DNA from: Brachionus plicatilis
Lineage: Eukaryota; Rotifera; Eurotatoria; Ploima; Brachionidae
Direction: 5' to 3'
Assembly: GCA_010279815.1 (NCBI GenBank)
Contig: QEOQ01000092.1
Span: 227,146 to 291,145, forward strand
DNA length: 64,000 nt
Shown here: positions 46,634 through 57,691 of the stretch, piece after piece
How positions within the stretch are numbered: position 1 is the stretch's first letter
Layout: each line of letters starts with the position of its first letter
The notes under the pieces: generated by a model
Told to the model about the DNA's origin: nothing
The model's database searches: none
Seen by the model: only the letters and a program-made list of their open reading frames with translations
Position numbers and translations under genes: made by a program

Positions 46634-47374
46634 TCAAGTCGATTTGACGGGCTGAAGACATGCCGCACAGTGAAAAGTCGCTTTTTTGTTTGACTCTGAC
46701 TCGTTCGAATCTGAATCAATCATGATAATTGGTACTTTAGGTGTGCTTCTTTTTCTTAAATTATAATTTCGCTTTATTTTCGGCTTGTTTATACTCCAGC
46801 ATTCTAGTGCGTGCCTTTGGAAATCTTCTAATTTGATCTTTTCACAACATTCGTAACAAATCGTTACCCAGCATGTGTCACAATGACTTGACCAGCTAGC
46901 TATCGGAATTTTTTTCTGGCATTTTCTACAGTCAATCTCGTAGCTATTGTTTTTAGCCTCGTGACACTCTTTGAAATTTTCATTAGCATATTTTAACTTA
47001 ATATTTTCGTCGCACATTGGACAAAGAATATGACTATCTTTTTCAACAGATCTTTGTCTTTGGGCTTGCAACCATGTCTCTTCGAGACTAACTACCGAAT
47101 GAATTGGCATTTGAAGTTTATTGAGTAGCCTTTTTAGACAATCAAATGATGCGGCTGTAATTGAATATTTTTTATTTTCATTTAACGACAAAGCTTCAAT
47201 TTCTAATATTTTGATTACGGTTTTGAATCCATTTTCTCCTTGTTCGGTATATTTTCGCAAGTTAACATTCAACGCATTGCAAATCTTTTCAAGATAATAC
47301 AAACCGTTAACCGTTTTGTTTTTTTTTTTCCATTTTCTTATTATTTTTTTAACTGCTTTGATTTTTTGTTCCAT
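46634..47374 (-). CDS. Zinc-finger protein with two CX2CX11HX3C fingers and SIM-like motif
   Basis: Single open frame of 246 aa; the family is not recognised. The N-terminal 110 residues look helical and basic. A Cys pair at 118/121 (CPMC) may belong to a third, irregular site. Two fingers of identical spacing follow: C149-C152-H164-C168 (CRKCQKKIPIASWSSHCDTC) and C173-C176-H188-C192 (CYECCEKIKLEDFQRHALEC). This CCHC spacing resembles UBZ/C2HC-type small fingers that bind ubiquitin or nucleic acid. Residues 214-228 read VPIIMIDSDSNESES, a textbook SUMO-interaction pattern (hydrophobic core then acidic/serine residues). A last CAAC at 236-239 near the C-terminus suggests a truncated extra finger. 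A nuclear role in SUMO/ubiquitin signalling is inferred. Confidence 0.7.
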   Translation of the reverse strand: MEQKIKAVKKIIRKWKKKNKTVNGLYYLEKICNALNVNLRKYTEQGENGFKTVIKILEIEALSLNENKKYSITAASFDCLKRLLNKLQMPIHSVVSLEETWLQAQRQRSVEKDSHILCPMCDENIKLKYANENFKECHEAKNNSYEIDCRKCQKKIPIASWSSHCDTCWVTICYECCEKIKLEDFQRHALECWSINKPKIKRNYNLRKRSTPKVPIIMIDSDSNESESNKKATFHCAACLQPVKST

Positions 47375-49357
47375 TTGAATGTTTTTTAGAAATTTCTAAT
47401 TTAAAAAATTTAAATTTCTTAAAAGCATAATGCGAATTATTCAAATAAAAAATTAAAAGGCAAATTTTATTTTTAATTGATATGTAAAGATAAAAAGAAT
47501 GTTTAAAAAGCGTTAGAAACAAAACAAAAAATAATTTAAATTTAAAAAAAACTAGGCTTCAATAAATTTTAAATGTAATCAACGAATTTTGATATTTAAT
47601 TAACAGAACTAATCATGTTTAATTTAAACTACCATTTTAAATTAATCAAGTTTATTTTTAAAGTTGTATTATAAAGTAGGGACGATATTTATTGTCTTGG
47701 TATTTTCCTGTTTCAATATTTTACCCAACATATAAAAAGCAAATTAGATCTTTGGATATTGCTCCTTAACAAACGGATTCAAAACATTTGTGCAAATTAA
47801 AAATACAACTTCTGAGATCGTATAAAACGCTAAATTCTTTCATTCATTAAGTCCAAATATAATCTTCAAAAATTATTAATATTAGCCGAGCGAAAGCTCA
47901 AGTTGGATTAGGGCTCGAAAATGGCAGAAGTCAGACACTGTAGCAAAAGTACCTAATCGAGTAGTAAGATAAATGCAAGCTTAATTCAACTGATTCTAAT
48001 AATCCAATCATATTAATCATTTCATATTAATCTATTTCATTAACAGTTACCGATCCAGCAGGAAAAATTCTTGAGCTAATAATATTATTTTTGCAGAATT
48101 TTGCAGTTATAAAAAGATAATTTTAAAATTAAAAAAAATTCTTTAAATATTTTTTTATAATGATTTTCAAGAATGATCGTTTTAATTAGATCATAATTTT
48201 CTACTTTCAAAAATAAGTCACAGAAAGAATTTTTTTTTACTAGAGTTATTCTAGCTTCCGAATCAATTTAAAAAAATAAAAAACATTAAGCAAGAGCAAT
48301 CAAATTGATTAATGCATATTTTAGTTTGTTTAAAGTTTTCACTTGTAAAAACGAAACCTTTTAAAGGTAGCTCTCTAGAGAAAGATTTTCTTAACCTTTT
48401 CTTAAATGATTGAAAGCAAAATTGATTGTTTTTTAATTTCTAAATTTTCAAAAATCGATTTTAAATTTTTTAATATTAAGCTTTGAGGAATAAATGAATC
48501 AATACGATATTGATCGTGTAAATAAGCTTTAAATTATTGCTCTATTTTTTAAATCATTGCATTAAAGCTGTTAGTTGAAAGATAAAATTCAAAATTAGTT
48601 GCCGTTATCAAGCTACTAGTTTTTAAAAATTAAATTAATAAAATTGAACATAAAGTTAAAATAGAAAAAAAATTCGGTTTTTTTTTTATTTTTAATTTAG
48701 TCAAAACATACCTTTTTGTTAATGTAATTTATTATACAGTCTAAACAGTACAGTTTAATCTCAAGTTCATTATTATTATTAATAGTGAACCATGTTTGTT
48801 ATCTTGTCTGGGTGACCCTCTCCTACAGATTCGCTAGTGAATAGAAATGTACCAGTATTTTTGCTATTGTTATGAATTAAGTGATCCATTATAATATTTG
48901 GTTAGTTTTTTTTCTTTTTCTAAATTTAAAAAGTTGATTTTTAAGCCACAAAATTCGATTATATAAGAAAATTTCGATTATCTTCATTGATAACCAAGTA
49001 AATTAAGCAAATCATTAAAAGCAAAGATCGTGAAAATAATATGCTTATTCTAAAAAAAAATTACTAATTTTAAAAAATGACGAATATCACACAGGATCCA
49101 CGTGGTACTTAAAATTTCATATCTCTGGTACACTAATGGTTATTATTTCGATAAAATTTTGTTCAAAAATGTTAGTGTCATTGAAAATATCTTTTTTACA
49201 AATAATGCAAAAATTAGCTGATTGTGTGAAGCTTGCTTTAAAGATAAAAATGTGAAATTAAACATTTGATTAAAATACATTAAGCTAGATTTTTCCGTTT
49301 AGAATTTTTTTTAAATAAGATTGTTTTGTTCGGTAAAAAATAGGACTTATCAGGCCA
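47375..49357. other. AT-rich intergenic stretch with a tail-like block
   Basis: 47884-47960 (GCCGAGCGAAAGCTCAAGTT, then GGATTAGGGCTCGAAAATGG) and 48800-48870 are less AT-rich and resemble retroposon tails. They match nothing else in the window. No gene is seen. Confidence 0.4.
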
Positions 49358-49365
49358 TATTTATG

Positions 49366-49644
49366 CAGACTTGGGCAAAAGTCAAAAAAAAAAGTCATTT
49401 TANNNNNNNNNNNNNNNNNNNNNNNNNNNNNNNNNNNNNNNNNNNNNNNNNNNNNNNNNNNNNNNNNNNNNNNNNNNNNNNNNNNNNNNNNNNNNNNNNN
49501 NNNNNNNNNNNNNNNNNNNNNNNNNNNNNNNNNNNNNNNNNNNNNNNNNNNNNNNNNNNNNNNNNNNNNNNNNNNNNNNNNNNNNNNNNNNNNNNNNNNN
49601 NNNNNNTGACTTGACTTTGACTTGATGACTTTTGCCCAAGTCTG
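49366..49644. repeat. AGTC foldback (hAT-like MITE), copy C, containing assembly gap
   Basis: CAGACTTGGGCAAAAGTC and GACTTTTGCCCAAGTCTG are inverted termini. TATTTATG at 49358-49365 is exactly repeated at 49645-49652, an 8-bp target duplication. The interior is replaced by 204 undetermined bases (49403-49606); the gap lies in the hairpin loop region. Confidence 0.8.
49403..49606. other. Run of 204 undetermined bases
   Basis: The assembly gap lies exactly between the two arms of a foldback element. A strong hairpin is the likely reason. Confidence 0.95.
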
Positions 49645-49652
49645 TATTTATG

Positions 49653-51282
49653 TGACCAAGCGCATTTGAAAATTTTGCTTTTTGATTTGAAGAGAATTTT
49701 TCCACTTTTATAAGCGTTCGAGGAAAACCGATTCGAATTAAAAAGAACGCTGTTGATTTGGAGTGAATGAGGGAAAAAGGGGAAAATTAATTTGGGAGAG
49801 TCAAAACTTTATGCATAAAATTTTGCTTCAAGTAGAATATCACGTTGTCGATATTTAAGTTTTAAAAAAGCTAAGGATCTTCTAAAAGCGATACCCAGAG
49901 CTTCTAGCTAATTTAAAGTTGTTAAAATTTAAATAAGAGTATTGGTTCAATTTGGACTTTAATACGAACCCTTGTTTGTGTAAGAGTCGCTTACCTCGTA
50001 AAAATGATACTTAAAGCATTAATTAAACGCGATGAAAAAATCTAGTTGCAAAAAAAAATAATTTTTTTTAACTAATTCCACCCAAAAATAGAATATTGTA
50101 TATTGTGTTTAAGCTTTCAAATTAAAGTACCTTAAATTTCAAATTTTAAAAAATTGCTAATAATTTTAAAACATAGATAATGTTTTTTTTTAATGAATTT
50201 TTATCGCTAAACTTGACTTGACGATATTTATTGAATTTTAATTTTAATAAATTAAAAAAAAAATTCAAATTTCAACTCACAACGGGGTTAATGATAATTT
50301 TAAGGTTTGTTATGTGAGCCGTAGATGTTTTAAGTATTTAAATGAATTTTAAAAATTAAGATTTAAAACGTTTTTTCTGTCGGATCAGAAAGAATTTTTT
50401 TTGATCTGTCCTAAAATAATACAAAAGTAATTTAAAATTCAAAACCTTATTAATTCGAACAGTCGAAATATTTAAAGGATAGTCATAAATGACATAATGA
50501 AATTTTATATATTATTTATTATCAATATATTATTTATTATCATGTTGATGTTTTTTTTGGACCATCAAAATCTTCAATTGAGTCTTAAATGAGACACTCA
50601 ATAAGAAATACTCAAAATATTCAAAAATAGTTTTATGAAATTTTCTTTCATTAAAGTCAAAAAAACCCACTCTTTTAAAAGACAAAATTACCTGCACATC
50701 GATTCAAATGAAAGCGTGACGGTAAAAAGCTTAATATTTTTTTCATGTTTGTTTTTTATATATTATTTATGTTGGTTTGAGTCGGTCAGTTAGATCGAAA
50801 CGGCAATACTACCAGTGAACGTCCGACAGGGCTTTTAGTTTTTGTTAACTGCTGTATTTAAAAAAAAAGATCGCTCCAAAAAGTAATATAAAGTAAATTT
50901 CAATAAAAATAATATTTAGCTATCTAAAAAACTAGTTTGTAGCTGGATCTTTTGAACGGATTTTGAATTTCAAATAAAATTTCTTTTAAATTAATCAATT
51001 CTATGTATTTTTAATTACTTATGAAAATTAATTTTGATCCCGACCTTAGCATTTTACATTTTCATATTTTTAGATTTTTTGGGCATCAATTCATAAAATT
51101 TCAATTTTTATTTTGATAGCTAAATAATTATTTTTAGTTTTTAAAATATTGCACAAAAAATATGAAAATATTTTTTCAATAATTGAAAAAGATCAATAAA
51201 ATATTTGATAAAATATAAAAAAAACTTTTATTCTGGATGAATAAAGAAACTTCTCAAATTTTATTTTAATAAAAAAAAAAAT
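49653..51282. other. AT-rich intergenic stretch
   Basis: No gene is supported. A short GC-richer block at 50775-50845 (GGCAATACTACCAGTGAACG, then TCCGACAGGGCTTTTAG) is unassigned. Confidence 0.4.
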
Positions 51283-51735
51283 TTAACAAGCATGAAAAAG
51301 ACTTTTTTTAGAAAAAATCAAATTTAAATTTAAAAAGTTAAAATTTAATTTACAAATAAATTTATGATTATAAAGAGTTCTTAGACTTGTAATATTCAAG
51401 CAAAAGATCACCAAGAACCTGATTAGATTTTCTTTAGCTAAATCGAGAGCCGTTGATTTACCATTCATCATTAGAAACGGATCGGCACCATTTTGTACAA
51501 ATTTAATAGCTATCTCATTAAAATCATTCCAGACTGCCAAATGTAACGCAGTTGCATTCATGCACTTCGAATTTAGTTTATCAATATCCAATTTTATAAT
51601 TTTTTTATCATTGAGCTTATTTGACACTTTGTTTTCGATCGATTCAAGGAGTATTTCAACAAGTTTCAAATTTCCTTTATTAACAGCTGCATGAAGTGGC
51701 GTATTCCCTGATTCGCACTCTTTGTTTATATCAAT
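51283..51735 (-). pseudogene. Ankyrin-repeat gene fragment
   Basis: Read from 51735 down, the minus strand encodes ankyrin units: ESGNTPLHAAVNKGNLKLVE, then MNATALHLAVWNDFNEIAIK, and FVQNGADPFLMMNGKSTALD followed by LAKENL. After that the frame decays into a low-complexity tail and stops at 51283. The upstream end is cut sharply at 51735 where a GTPase pseudogene begins on the other strand, so there is no start. A broken gene piece. Confidence 0.8.
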
Positions 51736-52920
51736 ACATAGCCATTGTAGTCACTAAAGTAACATTCGAGGAAGATGAGAATGATTTGCAAATTATTAAA
51801 AACCTACAATCAATATTAGAAGAAATTATTGATGATGAATTTTCAAAAAAAAATCTTAATTTTTTTGAAGCTAATATATACAAACGTATACTAAGTAAAA
51901 CAAGAATAGCGATATTCTCTAATCCACAAAAAAGGTGATTTTAGATGACACAGAAAAAAACAACATTTTAAGAATGATAAGAGACATGAATTACATTTAA
52001 ACTGAAAAACTAAAAATTCCAAGAAATATTTCAGATAGTAGTTTCAAATTACTGCAAAAATCGATAAGCGATTGCTCTCAAAGTATTGAAAATAAGCTAG
52101 AAAATATTCTTTATAAAAATGTATCCAACCTTTTTAAGCTAGATTTAGAGGAAGAATGTCGCAAAAATAATATTACAAAACTAAAAATAATATTCGAAAC
52201 AACATCTAATTTTACCGAAAAATGTTTCAAAAAATTAAAATTCGAGCATCTATTGAGAAGTGTTCCAGAGAATATTTTAGATTTTAGTTCTAAACAGGAA
52301 TTTTCGAATGAAAACAGAGTACTTTCATTTTTTACAGAGTTGGTACCTAACGATCTTAATCAATCTATTTCAGATGATAAAGTATGGTTGAAAATTGATC
52401 ATCTTTCACACATAAATCAGCTTGTAGAAAAACTAAAAAATAACCTAAAGAATCTTTTGGATAAAGAAGAGCTCGTTTTGTTTGAGGCAATAGAAAATTC
52501 ATTCGAAAGCTTTATAAATAGTTCAATAAACAGCGCCTTTAGTGCTAGCGATTTAGACCAGTGCAAATTAAAATTGAAGCACATTTCGAATCAAATTGAA
52601 TTTTCTTCTAATGCATCTTCAATTTTTGACAATTTCGATGAAGAAATAATTAAAGTGTCTTTGAAACAAATTATGATTAAGATAAGCAATTTTAGGACCT
52701 TTTTAAATTTTTCTGATGAAAAAGAAAAAGAGAATATCAAATTGAAATTGAAAGAAATAGTCTATAAACAAGATTTAACATTACTAGAGATTTCAAATTC
52801 CAAAAATTCTGTAAGTGCTGATGAAGATCAACTTTACCTTAAAAGCAATTTCTCTACTCTCAGCGATATTTGTGGTCAAATAAATGTGGATAGAAATGTA
52901 AAATTCAAAACAATCATTTA
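51736..52920 (+). pseudogene. Partial broken copy of the 37-kb secretory GTPase
   Basis: The segment matches 37635-38818 closely, from IAIVVTKV (the G4-like strand) through VPENILDFSSKQEFSN, SFESFINSSINSAF and KHISNQIEFSSNASSIFDNF to the sequence before the collagen-like part. It lacks the signal peptide, P-loop and DxxG motif. A one-base loss near 51935 shifts the frame and an in-frame stop occurs near 52000. The rest (52253-52942) is open. Both edges are sharp: ankyrin sequence on the left and a foldback element on the right. It arose by duplication of the central part of the gene. Confidence 0.9.
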
Positions 52921-52924
52921 TTTT

Positions 52925-53674
52925 CAGAATTCTGAATTTTAATGCTGCATTTAACCCACTTTTTTTTCCAGATACGCTGCGACTAAAAATGCTGCAGTTA
53001 ATGTCAAAATTTTGGTATAAATGCCGCATTAAATATGTAAAAAATAATAAAAATATATTTTTCTATTTTTTCTAAATTTGAAACACAAAAAATGTTCTTC
53101 GGACATAATGCATGCATATAAAGTTAAAATTTTGAGTTTTAATGCTAGTTTATTAAATTCATTTTTAACGCTTTTAAGTGTCCAATTTTTTTTTATAAGT
53201 TTTATAACTATTATCATAATTCTTACAATTATATTCATAACTGCAGCATTCAAAATAAAAAAAAAGATCATGCTAAAAATATAATTCATATAATTTTTTT
53301 TAAAAACATATAATTTTTATACGGAAAATTTTATGCCATTTTTATATTAAAATACCGTTTTTTTTATCAATTTAAATAAAATTTCGTGACGCATTAAAAC
53401 TCAAAAATTTAACCTTACATGCATGCATTATGTCCGAAGAACATTTTTTGTGTTTCAAATTTAGAAAAAATAGAAAAATATATTTTTATAATTTTTAAAT
53501 ATTTAATGCGGCATTTATACCAAAATTGGCTAAAATAGAAAAATATATTTTTATAATTTTTAAATATTTAATGCGGCATTTATACCAAAATTTTGACATT
53601 AACTGCAGCATTTTTAGTCGCAGCGTATCTGGAAAAAAAGAGGGTTAAATGCAGCATTAAAATCCAGAATTCTG
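52925..53674. repeat. Long foldback element with CAGAATTCTG ends
   Basis: CAGAATTCTGAATTTTAATG and CATTAAAATCCAGAATTCTG are the outer ends. Next come GCTGCATTTAACCC, CCAGATACGCTGCGAC and ATGTTCTTCGGACATAATGC, all mirrored in the right arm. The right arm holds an internal direct duplication of about 62 bp (AATGCGGCATTTATACCAAA at 53507-53526 and again at 53570-53589). The arms exceed 250 bp. No coding frame. It sits exactly at the right breakpoint of the GTPase pseudogene. Confidence 0.8.
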
Positions 53675-55064
53675 GTTTAAAGTGCAATGCATTAGGGGGC
53701 AAGGCATAACGGTAATATAATATTTGGTTCTTTTTTTTTCTTCTAAAAAAATAATAATTTGCTCCTCGAAAATATAAAAATTGCTTCTACAATAATTATT
53801 TTCCATTTATATATATTTTGAAGTAATAATTAAAATTTTATATTTGAAGAAAAAAAATTGTTTATTTTATTTTTATTTTAAAGTTTGTATTAACAATAAT
53901 TCTTAAAATTATTTATTAGTTTTCTATACAATCTAAATGATTATAGAAGTGAGTTTTGAGCTGACAAATATTCTGTAAAATGAGATAAATTAAAAGTGAG
54001 AAGTATTAAAAAATAATAATTTTAAAAAAACACTCTAATTTTTTTCTTTATTTATTTAGAAGACAAAAATGAACAGAAATATGAATCATAAATTTACAAA
54101 AAAAATATTAATACATTTTTGGTTTTCCTCTTCTTTTTTTTTTCCTGGTTGACAAATTTCATTTTGATTAGCCATTACTTGAACTATTTAAGAAGCTTGG
54201 TCAAATGGAATTATGTTCATTGCTTTTTCATTACGAAAAATAGATCCAAGAGTTGTTGGCTTTGGGTTTGCATCTTGATTCACTGCAAAATCTTCACTAT
54301 TTTCATTTGGCCACGTTGTAATGTAGGCCTAGTTTTCGATGGTTGACCTCTTTTACGTTTTTGACCTATTGGTTAACATTTTACTTGTAGAGGTACTTGT
54401 CAGAGATTTAGCCTACTGGATACCACTATGATATTATTACAAAACCACTAGTGTAATGGGCTCTGTGTAAATTTTTTTATAACTTAAAAAAATGCTGTGG
54501 AAAAAAAATAGCATTAAGAAAAAATAATTAGAATATAAGTGAAAAAATTTTCTGGTAAAAAGAAAAAATAGCTGAAGAAAGAAACAAAGGCCATTAAATT
54601 ATTTAAGCAAAAAAAATGTCCAAAAAATTGAAATAATTTGGCACTTCGAATGAAATGAAATTGCACTTTTGGCATTCAATTTCATTTCAATTTTTAACAT
54701 TTTTTTTACATAAATTTACGTAAAATGCTCGAAATTTACCAAATTTTACGTAAAAACTGATAAATTTGGTTAATTTACTATTTTTTACGTAAATTATAGT
54801 AAATTACTAAATCTGGAACACCACTGTATTATGTAAAATTAAATTAAAAAAAAAAAATTTTTAAAAGAAAACTTTTGCAATTCTTATATTTGTAGTCAAA
54901 CCATATTATAAATTATGAATTTAAGAAAATTTTTTTTGTCCATTGGACTTCAAAATTTTTAATAATAATAATAACAGTAATAATGAAGTTTAATGAATAC
55001 TATCTCATTTCAAATTTTTTATACTTAAATTTATTAATTTAATTTTATTTTTACTTCTAAAATT
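53675..55064. other. AT-rich stretch with a possible transposase tail
   Basis: On the minus strand 54365-54110 reads, over stops and a frameshift, KRKRGQPSKTRPTLQRG, then NPKPTTLGSIFRNEKAMNII. The AT-hook-like start hints at the end of a Mutator/FLYWCH-type transposase, with low certainty. 54700-54800 carries repeated TTTACGTAAA-like palindromes. No intact gene. Confidence 0.35.
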
Positions 55065-55581
55065 GGCAAATTGAAGTTTCAGATCAAATTTTAAGATCAA
55101 TACGATCATTTAAAATTTTAAAACTTGATTAATCTAATGATTTTAACAATTTTTAAGAAATAAATACTAAACATTACTAGACATGTTATGTCTAATTATG
55201 GTTCATTATCAAATTAACATCAAAATGATTGATCTCTGATTTGTTTAACAAAAACAATCAATAATTTGAATAATTCAGGTTAAGTAAATTCACAAATTCA
55301 ATATAAAGAACTGAAATGATTTTATTTTTTTACCTAAATAAATTTTCAATTTTAAAACAGTAAATTTTTTTGTCTTTTAAAGTAAGTTTTCGTTCAAATC
55401 AATAAAAATATTTAAACCTATTAAAGGTTCAATAAAAAGGGATATTTTAAATTTTTAAATATGGAAATAAACTTGACATGACATGTTAAGTAATTGTTTA
55501 TGAAAAAATTTATTTTTTCTCTATTATTAAAAAAAATATTACAATTTATATTTTGATCTTGATCTTAAACTTCAATTTGCC
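55065..55581. repeat. GGCAA-TIR MITE, copy 4
   Basis: GGCAAATTGAAGTTTCAGAT at the left and ATCTTAAACTTCAATTTGCC at the right are inverted. The first 240 bp match 2571-2815 at high identity. This is the most complete copy: 517 bp, non-coding. Confidence 0.8.
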
Positions 55582-56011
55582 CTAAAATGCTGTCTATAAA
55601 GAAGTGAATATACTTCTATATAGACTTGGATGAAATAAGCCAAACCCAATAAATAATGATAATAATAATCGAATCATTATTTATTTAAACTATTAACGTC
55701 GTTCTGCTCATTTAATATACGATCAATACTTTTGGATTTTTTTATTTAAACAATTTAAATTTTTTTTTTAATTATTTTTTTGCATTTTATTTGAGATTAC
55801 GGACATGTCACTAATTCCCACACTAATATTTTAATAAAGTATCAATTTTGGGCTTTTTGTGACATAAGTGACATGTCGTTATATCATTTTGAAACCAGTG
55901 TTCGATATTTAACGACATTTCACTATGGGTGGGTATCTGAAGATTGTGATTGGCATGTCACTAAAATCGAGATTATACGTTAATAATAATAATAACAATG
56001 TGTTATTTTTA

Positions 56012-57051
56012 GACTTGTTTGTAAGTCACAGTTTTAAGTCTAAGTCACAAAAATTTAAGTTATAACTTGACTTAATTTTTTTTTTTTAGTCAAGTAAATA
56101 CTTAGTATTTTTTTCTTTAAAAAAAGTCCAAGTCAAGCCGGTCAGCTTCTCGGTTTAAATTTTGGACTGCCAAGCTGAAAAAGAGAGGTGATAGGATAAT
56201 AAAAAAATAAAAATCTAGGATAATTTAATATATTTATTAATTAAAAAAAAAAAACAGTTTTTTAATAAAAAAAAATTAAACAACCACCAACAACAATACT
56301 ACTACTTCTTCTTTACTCCTACTACTACTACTACTTTAACAATACTACGAGTAATGGACAACTTTTTGTAATTTTCAAATTTAGAATTAACATTTTTTGA
56401 TTATTATTTTATTCTTTCTATGTGTCCTTTTCATTTATTCAAGTTTTCATTTAATACATTTTTTCAATTATTCAAATATTCTATTATCCAACTTTTAAAT
56501 TTTAAACTTTATTCAACTATTCAATTATTCTTTTATTCAATTTAGTGTTTATTTTAAAATTAGATTTATTTTATCAAAATTTTAGATAAAATTAAAGGTG
56601 CCCGGGGCGTAGCAATGGTTTAGGGATTTCGGTTCAGCAAAAAGAGTGAGGGTTTTTTCTTAAATAATGCTTAATTGATTTATTATAATTAATTGTTTAG
56701 CGATTGATTTTTAAGAAGGTATAAAAACTCAGTAAAACATTTTACAAAAAATCACTTTATTTTCTTTTTATTTGAAATGATCAAATGAAAAAAGATGCCT
56801 AAGTTTGGAAAAGAATACAGATATTATTATATAAAATTTATTTAAAAATTTAAAAATTAATTATTTATTTTAATGAAGCGAAACGGGAACAGTTGAACTA
56901 TTAATAAGAATTGGAAAATTGGTAAGTTGAATAATAGAATAATTGAAAAGCTAAATAGTTTAATTAGTTAAAAAAAAGAATAATTGAAAAATCGAAAATT
57001 TGACTAGAATATATTTAAAGTGTATAATACTAATTATTGTCCATGAATGAA

Positions 57052-57087
<36 letters not shown>

Positions 57088-57141
57088 AGTGACTGTCTTT
57101 GACTTGACTTGACTTAAGACTTGTGACTTAAAAACATGTCT
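56012..57141. repeat. AGTC foldback, copy D, expanded by an inner insertion
   Basis: The left arm (AGACTTGTTTGTAAGTCACA) and right arm (GACTTAAGACTTGTGACTTA) match copy E nearly throughout, including GTCCAAGTCAAGCCGGTCAG and GGACTGCCAAGCTGAAAAAG. Relative to E it contains about 0.75 kb more within its (ACT)n tract, itself an inverted-repeat insertion bounded by AATGGACAA (56353) and TTGTCCAT (57038). The inner insert has mirrored ATTCAATTATTC / GAATAATTGAA runs. Confidence 0.75.
57048..57084 (+). repeat. (ACT)n microsatellite
   Basis: Eleven or so uninterrupted ACT units. A second, imperfect ACT tract is at 56296-56337. Copy E has only a short ACT run at the same place. Confidence 0.95.
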
Positions 57142-57691
57142 GATATAAATTATCTTAAAAAAGTAAAAAAAATTATTGAATATTTTAATTTTTTATTGAT
57201 TAAACATATTTTAGATCAATAAATTCTGATTGAATATCATTTTTTAATTCAGCTAAATACATATGATTTTTGATATTTTTTGTATTTAAATAAAAAAATT
57301 TAATTTAAAGTTCGTACTTATTTTAATAATTCTAAGTAAATACAAGAGAAGTTAAATTATTGATAAAAAAGCATAAGTCGAAAATAAACTATTGAGTATT
57401 AAATTAATTTCAATAATAATCAATTTGTTATATTTAAATCAATTTTTCCGATACAAGTTCAATTAACATCGAACTTGTTTTACAATAAATTTGTTATAAA
57501 AATAAAAATGTTTTTGTTTTTAACATATTAATGTGTTTTTGAATTGATTATGTCCTCACTTTTATTAAATTTGTGGATAAATTTTTATGAGCCATATTAA
57601 AATATTAATTTTCATAATTTGTTTAAAAAAAAAAGAATATAATAAAAAAACCATTTTCACCTTTTTTTACAAAAATTAACCGAAATTTACG

